NCBI GenBank assembly: GCA_017311185.1
Contig: JAESUZ010005469.1
Span: forward strand, 1,366,001-1,430,000
Length of the DNA stretch: 64,000 bases
From: Proteles cristata cristata
Taxonomy: Eukaryota; Chordata; Mammalia; Carnivora; Hyaenidae
Direction of reading: 5' to 3'
The notes under the pieces were generated by a model. It did no database searches. It was not told where the DNA came from and saw only the letters and a list, made by a program, of their open reading frames with translations. Both the position numbers and the translations under genes were made by a program. Below, one piece after another: positions 46,126 to 60,788 of the stretch; position 1 is the first letter of the stretch; each line of letters opens with the position of its first letter.

Positions 46126-46530
46126 TTCAATAGTTCTGTTTTTTCCCCATACATTTGAGAGTTCAACTAAATAAGTGTGTGCATAAAAAATGCACTTCAT
46201 AGAAAGTTGTGATTTTGTTTCCTTTAGTGATTTTTTTCTTAGCCCTATAAGCCGGAAATTAGCCCAGAAATGTTTCTTAATAAAAAGTTAACTTCTGGCC
46301 TACATTAAAAAGTCACAATATATACACAAATATATTTACATGGAATTAACATAAAACAACTATTTCTTTGAAATAAAGTATGCATTTTAAATGAAAATGA
46401 CTGGCCTTCCTTATTAAATACTAGTATCGGTCCCAAATGGAATTTTAAAAATAATATCCACTCAACTACCTTGTATAATACAGTTTCAGGATTTGAAAAG
46501 TTGAATGTGATGTATCGAGTTTAAAAAATA
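46126..46530. other. Intron, no repeat recognised
   Basis: AT-rich, nothing assignable. Confidence 0.5.
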
Positions 46531-46755
46531 GGGGCGCCTGGGTGGCTTAGTCGGTTAAGCGTCCGACTTTCGCTTGGGTCATGATCTCGCGGTTCGTGGG
46601 TTCGAGCCCCACGTCAGGCTCTGTGCTGACTGCCAGCTCAGAGCCTGGAGCCTGTTTCAGTCTGTGACTCCCTCTCTCTCTGACCCTCCCCTGCTCATGC
46701 TGTCTCTCTCTCTCTCTCTCCTAGAAATAAATAAAAATAAAAAAAAAAAAACATT
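46531..46755 (+). mobile_element. Carnivore SINE (SINEC_Fc-like), first of a cluster
   Basis: Near-consensus head GGGGCGCCTGGGTGGCTTAG and AAATAAATAAAAATAAAA tail. TTTAAAAAATA precedes the copy, and the following A-run plus TAACAAATATA is also the target of the next copy. Confidence 0.95.
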
Positions 46756-46775
46756 AAAAAAAAATAACAAATATA

Positions 46776-46992
46776 GGGGCGCCTGGGTGGCTTAGTCGGT
46801 TAAGCGTCCGACTTTCGCTTAGGTCATGATCTCGCGGTTCGTGGGTTCGAGCCCTGCGTCGGGCTCTGTGCTGACTGCCAGCTCAGAGCCTGGAGCCTGT
46901 TTCAGAGTCTGTGACTCCCTCTCTCTCTGACCCTCCCCTGCTCATGCTGTCTCTCTCTCTCTCCTAGAAATAAATAAAACATTAAAAAAATT
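46776..46992 (+). mobile_element. Carnivore SINE (SINEC_Fc-like), second of the cluster
   Basis: A near-identical neighbour of the first copy. A perfect 20-bp duplication, AAAAAAAAATAACAAATATA, is at 46756-46775 and 46993-47012. Confidence 0.96.
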
Positions 46993-47012
46993 AAAAAAAA
47001 ATAACAAATATA

Positions 47013-47130
47013 GGGGCATCTGGGTGGCTCAATCATTTGAGCATCAGACTCCTGATTTTGGCTCAGGTCATGATCTCATAGTGGTGAGATGGAGCCCTGC
47101 GTCAGGCTCCACATACTCTCTCAAACATTT
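47013..47130 (+). mobile_element. Carnivore SINE, third of the cluster, 3' shortened
   Basis: Head GGGGCATCTGGGTGGCTCAATC directly abuts the second copy's target duplication. After GTCAGGCTCCACATACTCTC the body is deleted and passes to CTCTCAAACATT. It is more diverged and hence older than its neighbours. Confidence 0.9.
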
Positions 47131-47252
47131 CTATTTGATTATTGTGTCAAAAGTTAGTATTAAAATTCAATTCAGCAGGTACAAATTAATTTTATTCTAG
47201 ATTAACCAGTGCAAGCCTTGAAAACATATGTGCTTAAGAAATATAAAGAGCT

Positions 47253-47450
47253 GGGGCACCTGAGTGGCTCAGGTGCTTTAAGCATCCAACTTTGGCTCGG
47301 GTCATGATCTCATGGTTCATCCATTTGAGCCCCACATTGGGCTCTGTGTTGCACAGAGCCTGCTTCAGATCCTCTGTCTCCCTCTCTCTCTGCCCCTCAC
47401 CTGCTTACATGTGCTCTCCTTCTCTTTCAAAAATAAATAAACAGTAAAAA
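47253..47450 (+). mobile_element. Carnivore SINE (SINEC)
   Basis: Head GGGGCACCTGAGTGGCTCAGG and AAATAAATAAACAGTAAAA tail. Duplication AAGAAATATAAAGAGCT (47236-47252) against AGAGAAATATAAATAGCT (47451-47468). Confidence 0.93.
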
Positions 47451-47468
47451 AGAGAAATATAAATAGCT

Positions 47469-49434
47469 GTGCTATTTTGGCTACATACACTAAACTATAC
47501 TGAAGAGTTTGAATGTAACCACAACCATTTTTGCCATGAAAGAGCCCAGACCCTCTTTGTGTACTATTCCCAGTTTCTCCAAAATGGCAAAACACCTCTG
47601 CACACTCCAAAGAGGCCACAAAATTGCAAAAGTTGGCATGAAGACAGCAGGCAACACCAGTGGGCTGGCATAAGCGACTCTCTGGGCCACTTCCTTAGCA
47701 TCCATTCATTCTCACCTAAACTGCATAGAACAGGGAATTAGCCCAACCATCAATTAGCCTTCCCTAAATTTTTACTTCAAGCTTGAAAAGTATTTGATAA
47801 TTTTAAAACCACTATATAAATAGAAATTTCCAGAGACGTTAATCAAACTAATTAACTAAATCTGAAGGGGAAAAAAGCCATAAACCAAAAATAGATCTAC
47901 AGTGGTTCTAGGCCATCTTTCTTTCTATGGACATCTTTCCTTCCATATGACACACAAAAATAGAAAGATGAACTGTAACTGAAGAACGTGTGATTATAAT
48001 TGTCCTATTGTAGCCAGTCTTGATTATATTTAAAGTATATATTTTGCCATTCTCACAATGAAAGGATAAGGTACAACATTTATGTTCCATACTGATGATG
48101 GTTTTTCTCTAATGTCTAAGTCCATTTCTCACTAAAGATGTCACCCGACATTTTTTTCCTCTAGCTGGGAAAATGAACAAACAATTTCAAGGCAACATCA
48201 ACTGTATAAAAAGGCATGCCATATATATGACATAACCGATTTCTCCTATCAAAGATTTCACCAAGTATGAAAAAAATCTAACCGAAGATGTCTCTTCCTA
48301 CAAACCAAATTTCAGATTTCTAGCATATATGGATTTGATGTAACTATATCTAAACTAAACTTTTTTCAGTGGGGAGGGGAACAAATTACAGTTTCAAACA
48401 ATACTACTTTGAAACATAGCATTCAGAATATTAGATTTTATTTTAAGTGTTTTGGGTGATATGAAATAAAGCTAGTCACTTTCAATATCTAAAAGAATAC
48501 AGAAGCCTAGTTGTTTTTCTACAATGTTAAAATGTATTAAATGTTAGTTTGCTAATGTTTATTTAATATCTCCTTAAAAGGATTCATTTTAGGGTGTTTT
48601 AAAGTGATTTCCAAACTATATTATATAATAAATTTGATTCCCAGAATTATTCTAAATATGATTCATTCCTGAATTCTATATATCTTAAGAGTACTAGGTA
48701 ATTATATTTCCAACAAATTGTTAGACAATAACAGAAGCACATAAATAACATTCTCTAATGAAAACATTCAAATAATGAAATAATGAACACATCTTTGAAT
48801 CTGGAATGCTAACAAACTACACGGTGTAAGTTCTTAGTAATATCATAACATTGTTAAATGCTAACATCCTTAAATGCTACTCATCACTACAAATTAAAAG
48901 CTAACTTATCATACGGAAGTAATCAAATCTGAAAAGAATAGAGTATCATTAAATACATTCAATTTCTAGTTTAAGAACACGTTTTTGTAAGAGGGAAAAC
49001 TACAACTTGAAAAGTATGGCCAGGTACAATACATTACGGCTCCTCTCTATACACATACATGGGATGGTAGGTTTGAGAGTGGTAAGAGGTTAGACAGTGT
49101 GGTCAAACATTTTATCATTATGAGACATGTAAGAATCGTAATGACCTCTGGTTCAGTCAGCAAAGACCACCAATAACTCAAGTGCAATTATACCAGTTTG
49201 GGGAAACCACGATTTCCATAGTTTTAGCAAGTACATAAAGTAAATTCTGGAGAAAGCTATGCAATGCAACATTATATAATACAAACTGTTAGTCATCTGG
49301 AAGGACCTTTTTGTGAATTTATTTTTTAAGAAAGTTACAAATTGAATTAAAGTATCTTGAGGTCAATAAAACTGATGACTATGAAAACAATGTCATAACA
49401 CAAGTTGAACTGTATTGAAGAAAAATTATACTAC
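47469..49434. other. CCDC171 intron on the 3' side of the 55-nt exon
   Basis: 47469-47741 is GC-richer and open in two frames on opposite strands (90 and 71 codons), neither with a recognisable domain. 47830-49430 is AT-rich and free of recognisable repeats. Confidence 0.45.
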
Positions 49435-49489
49435 CTTATGAAGCATATTTTCTACTGTTCGCATATGGTTAGCAACACATTCTTTGTCC
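49435..49489 (-). CDS. CCDC171: CCDC171 internal coding microexon (55 nt)
   Basis: On the minus strand the acceptor is TTTTTTTCTTTTCTAG and the donor is AAG|GTAGTA, rather weak. The single first base completes a lysine codon begun in the upstream exon, then 18 codons read DKECVANHMRTVENMLHK. This is close to the human segment I remember, with an alanine-to-threonine and a threonine-to-methionine difference. Because 55 is not a multiple of three, skipping this exon shifts the frame. It sits 2.2 kb from the upstream exon and 18.4 kb from the downstream one. It is too short to stand out as an open frame; it was found by phase matching to its neighbours. Confidence 0.88.
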
Positions 49490-49994
49490 CTAGAAAAGAA
49501 AAAAATTAGGTATTAGTAAATTCCAAGCCTTACAACAACTGTTACACATTTTAGGATAAGTCATTATTATTGAAAAATAAGGGTTAGTTATTATTGTACT
49601 CTTTCCAAAAGTGCAAAACCTAACCAGATTCACTGGTATATTCCACATTTAACCCTTACCTTTAGTTATATTGCCTGCCATAAAGTAGAGGGGAAAAAAA
49701 TCTTAAAGATATCCCTAAAGTTAAAAAAAGAAAAGAGTGAAAAAAGAAAGAAAAAAGAAACTGCCAGAAAGGCTAAACTTCTATTCTTTTGACTTCTACT
49801 GATGGAGATTTTAAAAATCATAGTGGTGGAGACATATCACGAATGACCATATTATGCAAAATATTTTTCTTTCTACATAGGTTCTTTGTATTACGGTAAT
49901 TGCACAAAAGCCTTCTAAATCCTTGATCAGAAACATGTAAAGTTACTAGTTTCTTCTAACAACCTTATAGTCTGAATTTAGCCTTAGTAATGAA
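49490..49994. other. CCDC171 intron between the 55-nt and 146-nt exons, first part
   Basis: It includes the pyrimidine tract of the 55-nt exon acceptor and an A/G-rich run at 49720-49760. Confidence 0.5.
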
Positions 49995-50180
49995 ATAAAA
50001 AGTTGGGATGCACAGCATAGAGAATATAATCAACATTGGAACAATTTTTAGAGTGATAGACAGTAGCTAGATTTATCATGGTGATCACCTCACACTGTAT
50101 ACAAATGTTGAATTACAATGTCGTATACCTGAATATAATATTGAATGCCAACTACACTTCAACAAAAATAAAATTAAATT
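49995..50180 (+). mobile_element. Carnivore L1 3' end, sense, diverged
   Basis: AAAGTTGGGATGCACAGCATAGAG..TTTATCATGGTGATCACCTCACACTGTATAC..CAACTACACTTCAACAAAAATAAAATTAAATT is the L1 3' terminus with an A-rich tail. Confidence 0.7.
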
Positions 50181-53484
<3,304 letters not shown>

Positions 53485-53880
53485 GACCCACTACCAGCTT
53501 TGCATAAAGTTTGAATTATTTTTCCGACAGAAATAACGGATTTGTGCCAATCCATTCCGATGCTCTTGCTCAGTAACTCTTCTGACTAGAGGTGTGTACT
53601 GGTGAGGCGTATTCAGGGCACCGTACCCAGGCTTGTCCAGAGTGAAGCTCAGTGGTCCGATCTGAGAGAAACACACCACCCTGGCAGCATCGCAAAACCA
53701 CACTTGCTTTTTCAGCCATCCTACAACATCCTTTCAAAGACGATATATCGCACAGAATTAGAATTTCTACCATATATCCAAATCTCCTTGGTTCCTCTGG
53801 CTTTCATTATCCTCTCTCGGAGGAAATGGTGGGCAGCCTCCAAACTCTCCTAAAGCTCGCACTATTTCAGAAGAGCTGAA
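53485..53880. other. Unassigned GC-richer block with overlapping open frames
   Basis: About 400 bp with higher GC than its surroundings. The minus strand holds two overlapping frames (70 codons at 53491-53703 and 67 at 53570-53773), and the plus strand two more. The minus-strand peptide LDKPGYGALNTPHQYTPLVR looks plausible as a protein, but I recognise no family. It could be a processed pseudogene fragment, an old transposon piece, or chance. Confidence 0.3.
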
Positions 53881-55861
53881 TTTAGCCCACTCTGAGACTA
53901 GAGCTGCAGAAAATGAACACAAAGTGGTGTAAACAAAGCTGCAGAGGTCACACCTCCTTACTGTGAAAATGTAGAGGTAATGATCATAGCCACCTAACTG
54001 AGAGAAACAGCACTCCGATTTTAAAAGAGTTGAGGTAGGTACAGTACAATAGAATCCACAGACATCAGTGGGTTCTAAAGTTCACAAGGATGTGTGCAAA
54101 ACACCAAGACAAAAAGTGATTCAATAATTTGTCTTTCCCCTAATAGTCACTTTCTTTTTTTGTTTTTGATGACACAATTAGAATCTTTAAAAATCTCAAC
54201 GCTGAGCTTTAAAGAAAGAAAAGCATACTTGTGTGTGTGTGTGTGTGTGTGTATATAATGCATACACATATGTACCTCTCCCATATATAATATATGGCAT
54301 ATATTATATATTGATTTAAAGTTTTAAGTGAAGCTTTTATTTTCTCCTGTCCATGTCTGTCTAATTAAAACCTATGATAAACTTTATGGACTCTAATATT
54401 TCCAGCCTGAACGACTGGAACCAGGAGGGTGTGCCTCTAGGCAGCAAGGCACCAATGATAAGCAGCAGGTTAGCCACTAATTTCTCAACCAGGGTAGATT
54501 GTGGAAGTGTGATGTTCTGATATCCAAGAAACTGTTCAGGAGAGAATAGGATAAATCAAGTTTAATAACTCTGCTCCTAATTGTTCCCCCAATGCTCAAC
54601 TCTAATTACTTGGAGAACTCTCTTGACTGTCACCTGATATTAAGTTGTTGGAGGCTGAGCCTGGAACAGCGAGATAATCAATAAACATTTAGTGGGGAGA
54701 AGAATGAAGATCCTGTTAAGCAGTGGGAACCTGCAGCACCCAAAGCCCTTTTGCTCATGAGAAAACCTGTGGGACACCCATAGTGATTGCAAAGCAATAA
54801 TCCGAAGCGCTGTTTTTAGGCCTTGAGGCCTTTAGGCAACAGTACATTTGAGGAAAAAAGGTTAACACGGTCACCCTAATTACAGCCCACTTTCACATAC
54901 TTCATATATAAGCGAAGACAAGCCAATTAGGTAGAAAGGAAGATAAGGGAAGTTTTATTTGTATACTAATTAAACCCCTGATGAAATTAAAGGAAAAACA
55001 TACAGCTCTGTAATTGTGTCTGAGAAAGGTCACTTCAGGTTCAGTTATCAGAACTGCACAGCCTTGAGATATTTCACTTAATCCACAGTACCGCCCTCAT
55101 TTTGTACTCAGGTCTTAATATTTACCAAAAAAAAAAAAAAAATTCAAAGCCTGATACTGCATTTAGCTTTAAACTGTGTTGCGAACAATTTTGGCCATTA
55201 GAAAGCTAATGCTAAATGTGATAACAAGAGCTTTTTTAAAAAAAAAAGACAAACTAATATTCCGCCTGTTTAAGAATTGATGGCACAAGACTTTAGTTTT
55301 CACCTTAAAGCTGAGATGTTTTAAAGCAAATTTTTACAACAAAATCCCAAACTGACTGTATATCCAAAGCTATTCTGCGGTATATTTATTGCATTTCTTT
55401 GGATGAAGATGTTATTGCACACCTCTCATAGTTCAGGGCAGGGAAAGCCAGCACTTTCGCTAACCTTCTTATAAGAAGATATTTTTACATCTGGCTGTTT
55501 TCCTACGGTGGTCATGAAAAGCTATTTATTGCTAATGAAAGCTGGCAAGAAAAATACAGATTCCAAGGAAGTAGTTAAATATAGGGAAAGCTTAGGGGTA
55601 GACTACATGGTACATGTGAATATTAAAAGACCCTCACAATTTTTAAATGTCTCTTTTCTTAATTGCAGTTTCTGACGTTCCCATAATAAACATGTATTAC
55701 CACTGAATAAGAACGCAAGGTATTTTTTAATCCACACGCGATTTCATATTTCTAAAGCTTTTAAGTGTTAATTTATTAAAGCTAACAAAATTTTTTAATT
55801 GCAACTATAAGCTAAAATTCTATTAGTTTGCACCTATGAAAATATTTTGTGCGGTGGAAAC
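53881..55861. other. Repeat-free intron, possibly conserved non-coding DNA
   Basis: A TG repeat is at 54230-54256. From about 54640 to 55480 the sequence is transposon-free and dense in TAATTA/AATTAA and similar cores (e.g. GCCAATTAGG, ACTAATTAAACC, CAGTTATCAGAAC), the style of a developmental enhancer. A-runs are at about 55127 and 55236. Confidence 0.4.
54230..54256. repeat. (TG)n microsatellite
   Basis: TG run followed by TATATA. Confidence 0.95.
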
Positions 55862-55990
55862 TTTTTTCATAACAACTTTACAGAGATAGAATTCACATCC
55901 CATGTAACCCACCTTTTTACAGCATACACTTCAGCGGGTTTTCACGTATTCACAGAATTGTGCAACCGTCACCAGTTGAGGTCTTTTCTG
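55862..55990 (-). mobile_element. Old L1 3' region, antisense
   Basis: TTACAGAGATAGAATTCACATCCCATGTAACCCACC..CACTTCAGCGGGTTTTCACGTATTCACAGAATTGTGCAACCGTCACCA follows the reverse of an old L1 3' UTR common in mammals. Confidence 0.75.
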
Positions 55991-56926
55991 AGGAGACGTT
56001 CTTTAAAAAAAACTTATCAAAACAACACAGCTACAGTAGCAAATTTGAATTTTAAACCACACAAGGGATACAAAGTTTGTCATTTTGTTCAGTAACAGTT
56101 TCAAAAATATAAAATTTGTAACACAAATTCCCTAAATCAGAATATTCGATTAATAAAGGCAGTATAGTACAGAAGTTAAGGTTGTCTGAAAAGATGTACA
56201 CAACTCTCCAATTAATAGTTCTGGGTGTTCAGAGAATCCTTCCACATCGTTCTCTCTCATAAGGGCACAGGACAGCAGCGCTTTACACCATTAGGCCAGC
56301 TAGGAAGACCGAGCCCCAGGAGATACCGCTTTTATAGATTTTCTTTTGTCTAATGGGAAATATCTATGGATCCACATTCCTCCAGACTAAAAGCTAATGG
56401 CTTATTCAATTTGGTATAAAAGTCAGTCATACAAAATGAAAGGCAAGACAACAATGCCAGTGTTATAAAGAATGAGGCTACACTTCCTAGGTCAGGGGGA
56501 AAAACATGTATAACACATTTTTTAAAACTTTACTGCTGTATGGCCATAATTCGTGAATAAACATTCCCAGCTTGTGATAAACTGGGTAAAACATCTCAGG
56601 GCACTAAAACTAACATTGGGAAAGGAAACACACTGCCTTCAGCCATACTCTAATAGTGTGACAACTAGAAAACTGTGTTAATCAAGAAGTGAGGAGTTGC
56701 TGGGTGGATCACACTAGGCAGGCTGCCACAGAAAGTATAGAGTTAAAATGATACAATCACAAAGCTTCCAACTGGGCACACAAGTTAGGGATGAACTTAA
56801 AGGAGTTCATAGTTTACAATATAGCATGAACATCTATTTGGTAAGCAATGAGACAATTTACAATAAATATAAGACGGTAAAGGATGCTAGTATGGTAAAA
56901 TTAACATATTGATAAGTTTCAGTTCT
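55991..56926. other. Intron, no repeat recognised
   Basis: Mixed composition, nothing assignable. Confidence 0.5.
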
Positions 56927-56942
56927 TAGTGTTCTATATTTT

Positions 56943-57164
56943 TTAAAAACTTTTATTAATTTTTTTATTTATTTCTGAGAGAGAGAGAGACAGCATGAGC
57001 AGAGGAGGGTCAGAGAGAGAGAGAGATACAGAATCCGAAACAGGCCCCAGGATCTGAGCTGACTGTCAGCACAGAGCCCTACGCAGGGCTCGAACCCACA
57101 AACCACGAGATCATGACCTGAGCCGAAGTCGGATGCTTAACCGACTGAGCCCCCAGGTGCCCCA
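56943..57164 (-). mobile_element. Carnivore SINE (SINEC_Fc-like)
   Basis: Reversed tail, GA-rich part and head GAGCCCCCAGGTGCCCCA. Duplication TAGTGTTCTATATTTT (56927-56942) against TAGTGTTCTCTATTTT (57165-57180). Confidence 0.95.
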
Positions 57165-57372
57165 TAGTGTTCTCTATTTTAGATGGACAGTTTGAATGAA
57201 AAGTTATGCAAGTTTGAGTTATCTTCCTTAGAAACGCTATCGTTTATTATTCTCTAATAAAATTCCTAGGCAGAATGTAAGTGACATACTTGTGAGCTGG
57301 AAATGAAGATGAAGTAACTCACCCATTTTTGGGTTGAATAAATGACTGTCTAGTTAAAACTCACATGTCTAG

Positions 57373-57593
57373 GGGCGCCTGGGTGGCTTAGTCGGTTGAG
57401 CGTCCGACTTTCGCTTGGGTCATGATCTCGCGGTTCGTGGGTTCGAGCCCCATGTCGGGCTCTGTGCTGACTGCCAGCTCAGAGCCTGGAGCCTATTTCA
57501 GAGTCTGTGTCTCCCTCTCTCTCTGAGCCTCTCCTGTTCACACTGTCTCTCTCTCTCTCCTAGAAATAAATAAAAATATTTAAAAAAAAACAA
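57373..57593 (+). mobile_element. Carnivore SINE (SINEC_Fc-like), young
   Basis: Near-consensus copy (GGGCGCCTGGGTGGCTTAGTCGG). A perfect 17-bp duplication, AAAACTCACATGTCTAG, is at 57356-57372 and 57594-57610. It is a likely recent insertion and perhaps polymorphic. Confidence 0.96.
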
Positions 57594-57977
57594 AAAACTC
57601 ACATGTCTAGTAAAACAGTAGATGTGAAAGTGTCCTATAAACCAAAATAGGCTACCAAAATATTTAATATGGATAATTAATGCAATACTTACACTTCTCA
57701 ATGTAGTATCATTACACAGCCTTCTTTAAATCCTGACCTATATGTAACAACTTATGAGACTATTATTTCCACATCATCATTTACATACACACACATATAT
57801 AAACATATCAAATTTTTAAAAATAAATATTTCAAGCACACTTGAAAAAATAAAAGGAAATTAACAAACTAAATGTAAACTAAGTTACTTTTATAAATAGG
57901 CCTTATGGGTTGATGATTATTTTTAAAAAATGGAGCAAATGAGCAATGAAAATTCACCTTTAAAATTTCAAAGTATG

Positions 57978-58203
57978 AGGGCACCTGGGTGGCTCAGTCC
58001 ATTGAGCATCTGACTTCAGCTCAGGTCATGATCTCACGGTTCATGGGTTCGAGCCTTGCATCGGGCTCTGTGCTGACAGCTAGCTCAGAGCCTGGAGCCT
58101 GCTTCGGAGTCTGTGTCTCCCTCTCTCTCTCACCCTCCCCTGCTCATGCTGCCTCTCTCTCTCTCTCAAAAATAAATTTAAAAATATTTTAAAAAATAAA
58201 AAA
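57978..58203 (+). mobile_element. Carnivore SINE (SINEC)
   Basis: Head AGGGCACCTGGGTGGCTCAG and tail AAAAATAAATTTAAAAATA. A perfect 17-bp duplication, TAAAATTTCAAAGTATG, is at 57961-57977 and 58204-58220. Confidence 0.96.
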
Positions 58204-58220
58204 TAAAATTTCAAAGTATG

Positions 58221-59214
58221 CGGTAAGATTTGTTGTATAATGCCTTATGGTTATTGGTACCCTATTCTCACATATTCCTTTGTAAATGTCCTCTTACATT
58301 CCATCAGTTTATAAAAGGAAAAAGCTAATCCTTTCCAGTAAACCAACTGCAAGTGACCAATAGTAAAATATAATGGAAAGAAAAGGAACCTCATAAAAGT
58401 GTTCAAAGTATATTGAATGCTGTTTATTCTAAACCTCACATATGCACTACGACATTCTGGCAGACTAAAGGTGTTAGATGATAATAAGATAAAGTGGGAG
58501 AGAAATAGTTGAAACACATTTTAAATGACCAAAAGAGGAGGATAATAAAGAGAATCATGAGAGCGCTCTCAACTGGAAAATACACTCTGAAAAGTACAGA
58601 CCAGACCAGCGGTAGCTAGATTTATGGTGACACATGGCATGTAAGCAGTAATGTGGCAGTAAGGCTTTCTCAGAGTAGAGAACAAACTGCATTTAGCTGC
58701 ACTACAGACCTTGTGAAACAGACACCGGCTGCAGGGGACACCCACCATGACGCTGCTCTAATAAACTCAGCTGACGCGACTTCCAAGGTCCCCCCAAGAA
58801 TCCCTAAGACATACAACGGGGTGGAACACAGATAGGTGCTTCTGCTGGACCTTACAGACTTCTGTTGAACCCAGCAGGCCCCAGAAACTTTACACAGATG
58901 ATACTCTTAGCCATGTGAAGGTCCAGGAGGTTGCTGAATTCATAGCTATGAATTAGGTGGTAGAAAAATATCATTCAGAATGAAATGCTGTTTTCAAGTT
59001 GCTTGAGAATAACCTAAAACTACTGTCTAAGAATTTGAAAAAAATATGTGAATAATTTATAAAGGGCTTCATATGGTTGGGTTGCTGATACTTAAATAAA
59101 AGGAAATTATTGTTAGAAAAATTTTCCAAATTTAAGAATTCTTTTTGTGATATAATTGAATAACTACTTAGGTAATCCTATAGAATAATTTAAAATACCT
59201 TCACATTAATATTA
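58221..59214. other. Intron, no repeat recognised
   Basis: Short frames on both strands without motifs. 58600-58870 is slightly GC-rich. Confidence 0.5.
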
Positions 59215-59230
59215 TCATTGTGATACAGAA

Positions 59231-59458
59231 GGGGTTTTTTTTAGTTTTTAATGTTTATTTATTTTTGAGAGACAGACAGACAGAGCATGAACAGGGGAGG
59301 AGCAGAGAGAGGGAGACACAGAATCCGAAGCAGACTCTAGGCTTAAAGCTGTCAGCACAGAGTCCGACACACGGCTCAAACTCCCGAACTCTCGAACTCT
59401 GAGATCATGACCTGAACCAAAGTCAGAGGCTCATCTGACTGAGCCACCCAGTCGCCCC
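59231..59458 (-). mobile_element. Carnivore SINE (SINEC)
   Basis: Reversed tail TTTTTAATGTTTATTTATTTTTGAGAG and head GAGCCACCCAGTCGCCCC. Duplication TCATTGTGATACAGAA (59215-59230) against TCATTGTGATATAGAA (59459-59474). Confidence 0.95.
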
Positions 59459-59521
59459 TCATTGTGATATAGAATTTAAATGACTCTTTTAAATATGCTA
59501 CATATTAAATAATGCTAATAA

Positions 59522-59738
59522 GGGGCGCCTGGATGGCTTAGTCGGTTAAGCGTCCGACTTTCGCTTAGGTCATGATCTCGCGGTTCGTGGGTTCGAGCCC
59601 CACGTCGGGCTCTGTGCTGACTGCCAGCTCAGGGCCTGGAGCCTGTTTCAGTCTGTGACTCCCTCTCTCTCTGACCCTCCCTTGCTCACGCTGTCTCTCT
59701 CTCTCTCTCTCTCCTAGAAATAAATAAAACATTAAAAA
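59522..59738 (+). mobile_element. Carnivore SINE (SINEC_Fc-like), young
   Basis: Head GGGGCGCCTGGATGGCTTAG. A perfect 15-bp duplication, AAATAATGCTAATAA, is at 59507-59521 and 59739-59753. Near consensus, so probably recent. Confidence 0.96.
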
Positions 59739-59753
59739 AAATAATGCTAATAA

Positions 59754-60179
59754 AAGTAAATCAAATATCAGCTGATTAAAATTAATTATTTAAGAGAATC
59801 TGAGGGTTAAATTTAAATTAGAAAAATAAACTTAGGTTCTTTTAGACATAAATGTAAATAAAACAATGTCCAAGTTTTTTCTTAAAAGTGTATTCATGTG
59901 ATGAATTTTTGTGTAGTAAGTATTATACCACTGATTTCTATTTTAATTTTAGAGGTATAATCACAGGGTGGAAAGTGAGGACCATCAAACCTTTACTAAA
60001 CATTCACTATCTGGAGCATTCCACCTTTGCATAAAGGTACTAGGACTGTTCTTGAACAATGTCTGTCAGACTTTAAGTGTTCAATAAATGTTTGATTATT
60101 CCCCAAACCCGGGGGGGGAGGGGGGGAGTATAGTTTGAGTGACAACTGAACCATATGATTGTCATCATACAGGCATCTC
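59754..60179. other. Intron, no repeat recognised
   Basis: AT-rich. A G-tract pair is at 60111-60127, preceded by GTTCAATAAATGTTTGATTATTC, which may be an L2/MIR tail remnant. Confidence 0.45.
60111..60127 (+). repeat. G-tract pair
   Basis: Two long G-runs separated by one A; potential G-quadruplex. Confidence 0.9.
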
Positions 60180-60375
60180 ATAGTTACATTAATTCATTTG
60201 ATTCTTCATAGTCCAGTGAGGTGGTTCACGTTATCATTCCTATTTTACACACAAGGAAAAACTAAGAATCAGGGAAGCTATGTTCCCAAGGTCATATAAC
60301 TACTGCATGGGTTAATGCCAAAATGTGAGCCCAAGTCATGGCACACCAGACCCTTATTCCTTATCCTGCACCACA
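60180..60375 (-). mobile_element. MIR, antisense
   Basis: TTCATAGTCCAGTGAGGTGG..CCTATTTTACACACAAGGAAAAACTAAG..CCCAAGGTCATATAACTACTGCATGG is reversed MIR, about 190 bp. Confidence 0.88.
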
Positions 60376-60589
60376 ATATTAGGAATCATCTCTCCAGATT
60401 TTCCATAAAATCCACAAACTGGGAAATTCCTATGGAAATGCGAAACCAATATTTCACCTATTTCTCAAGTACGGCATAGTATTCAAATCTATTTAAATAG
60501 CTGCTTTCTATCTATATTGACATAAACTTCAACAAGGACTTCAGTGTTCTGTAATGGCACACTTTCCACATCAAAAATGAAGGCATGCA

Positions 60590-60767
60590 TGGGGTGCCTG
60601 GGTGGCTCACTCAATTAAGCATCCAACTTCAGTTTAAGTCATGATCCCATGGTTCCTCAGTTCAAGCCCCACATCAGGCTCTCTGCTGTAAGTGAAGACC
60701 CTGCTTCAGATCCTCTGTTCCTCTCTCTCTGCCCTTGCTCTCTTTCTCTCTCAAAAATAAACACACA
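60590..60767 (+). mobile_element. Carnivore SINE (SINEC)
   Basis: Head GGGGTGCCTGGGTGGCTCACTC, short CT part, and tail AAAAATAAACACACA. Diverged duplication TCAAAAATGAAGGCATGCA (60571-60589) against a similar A-rich stretch ending AAAGCATGCA (60779-60788). Confidence 0.92.
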
Positions 60768-60788
60768 TCAAAAAAATCAAAGCATGCA

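Noticed and set aside
46531..47130. Regularly spaced repeats suggesting a CRISPR-like or tandem array
   Set aside because: They are three separate SINE insertions with their own target duplications in a mammalian genome.
47469..47741. Overlapping frames on both strands (90 and 71 codons) as a small gene
   Set aside because: No domain, splice context or known family was recognised, and frames this long are expected by chance at this GC content.
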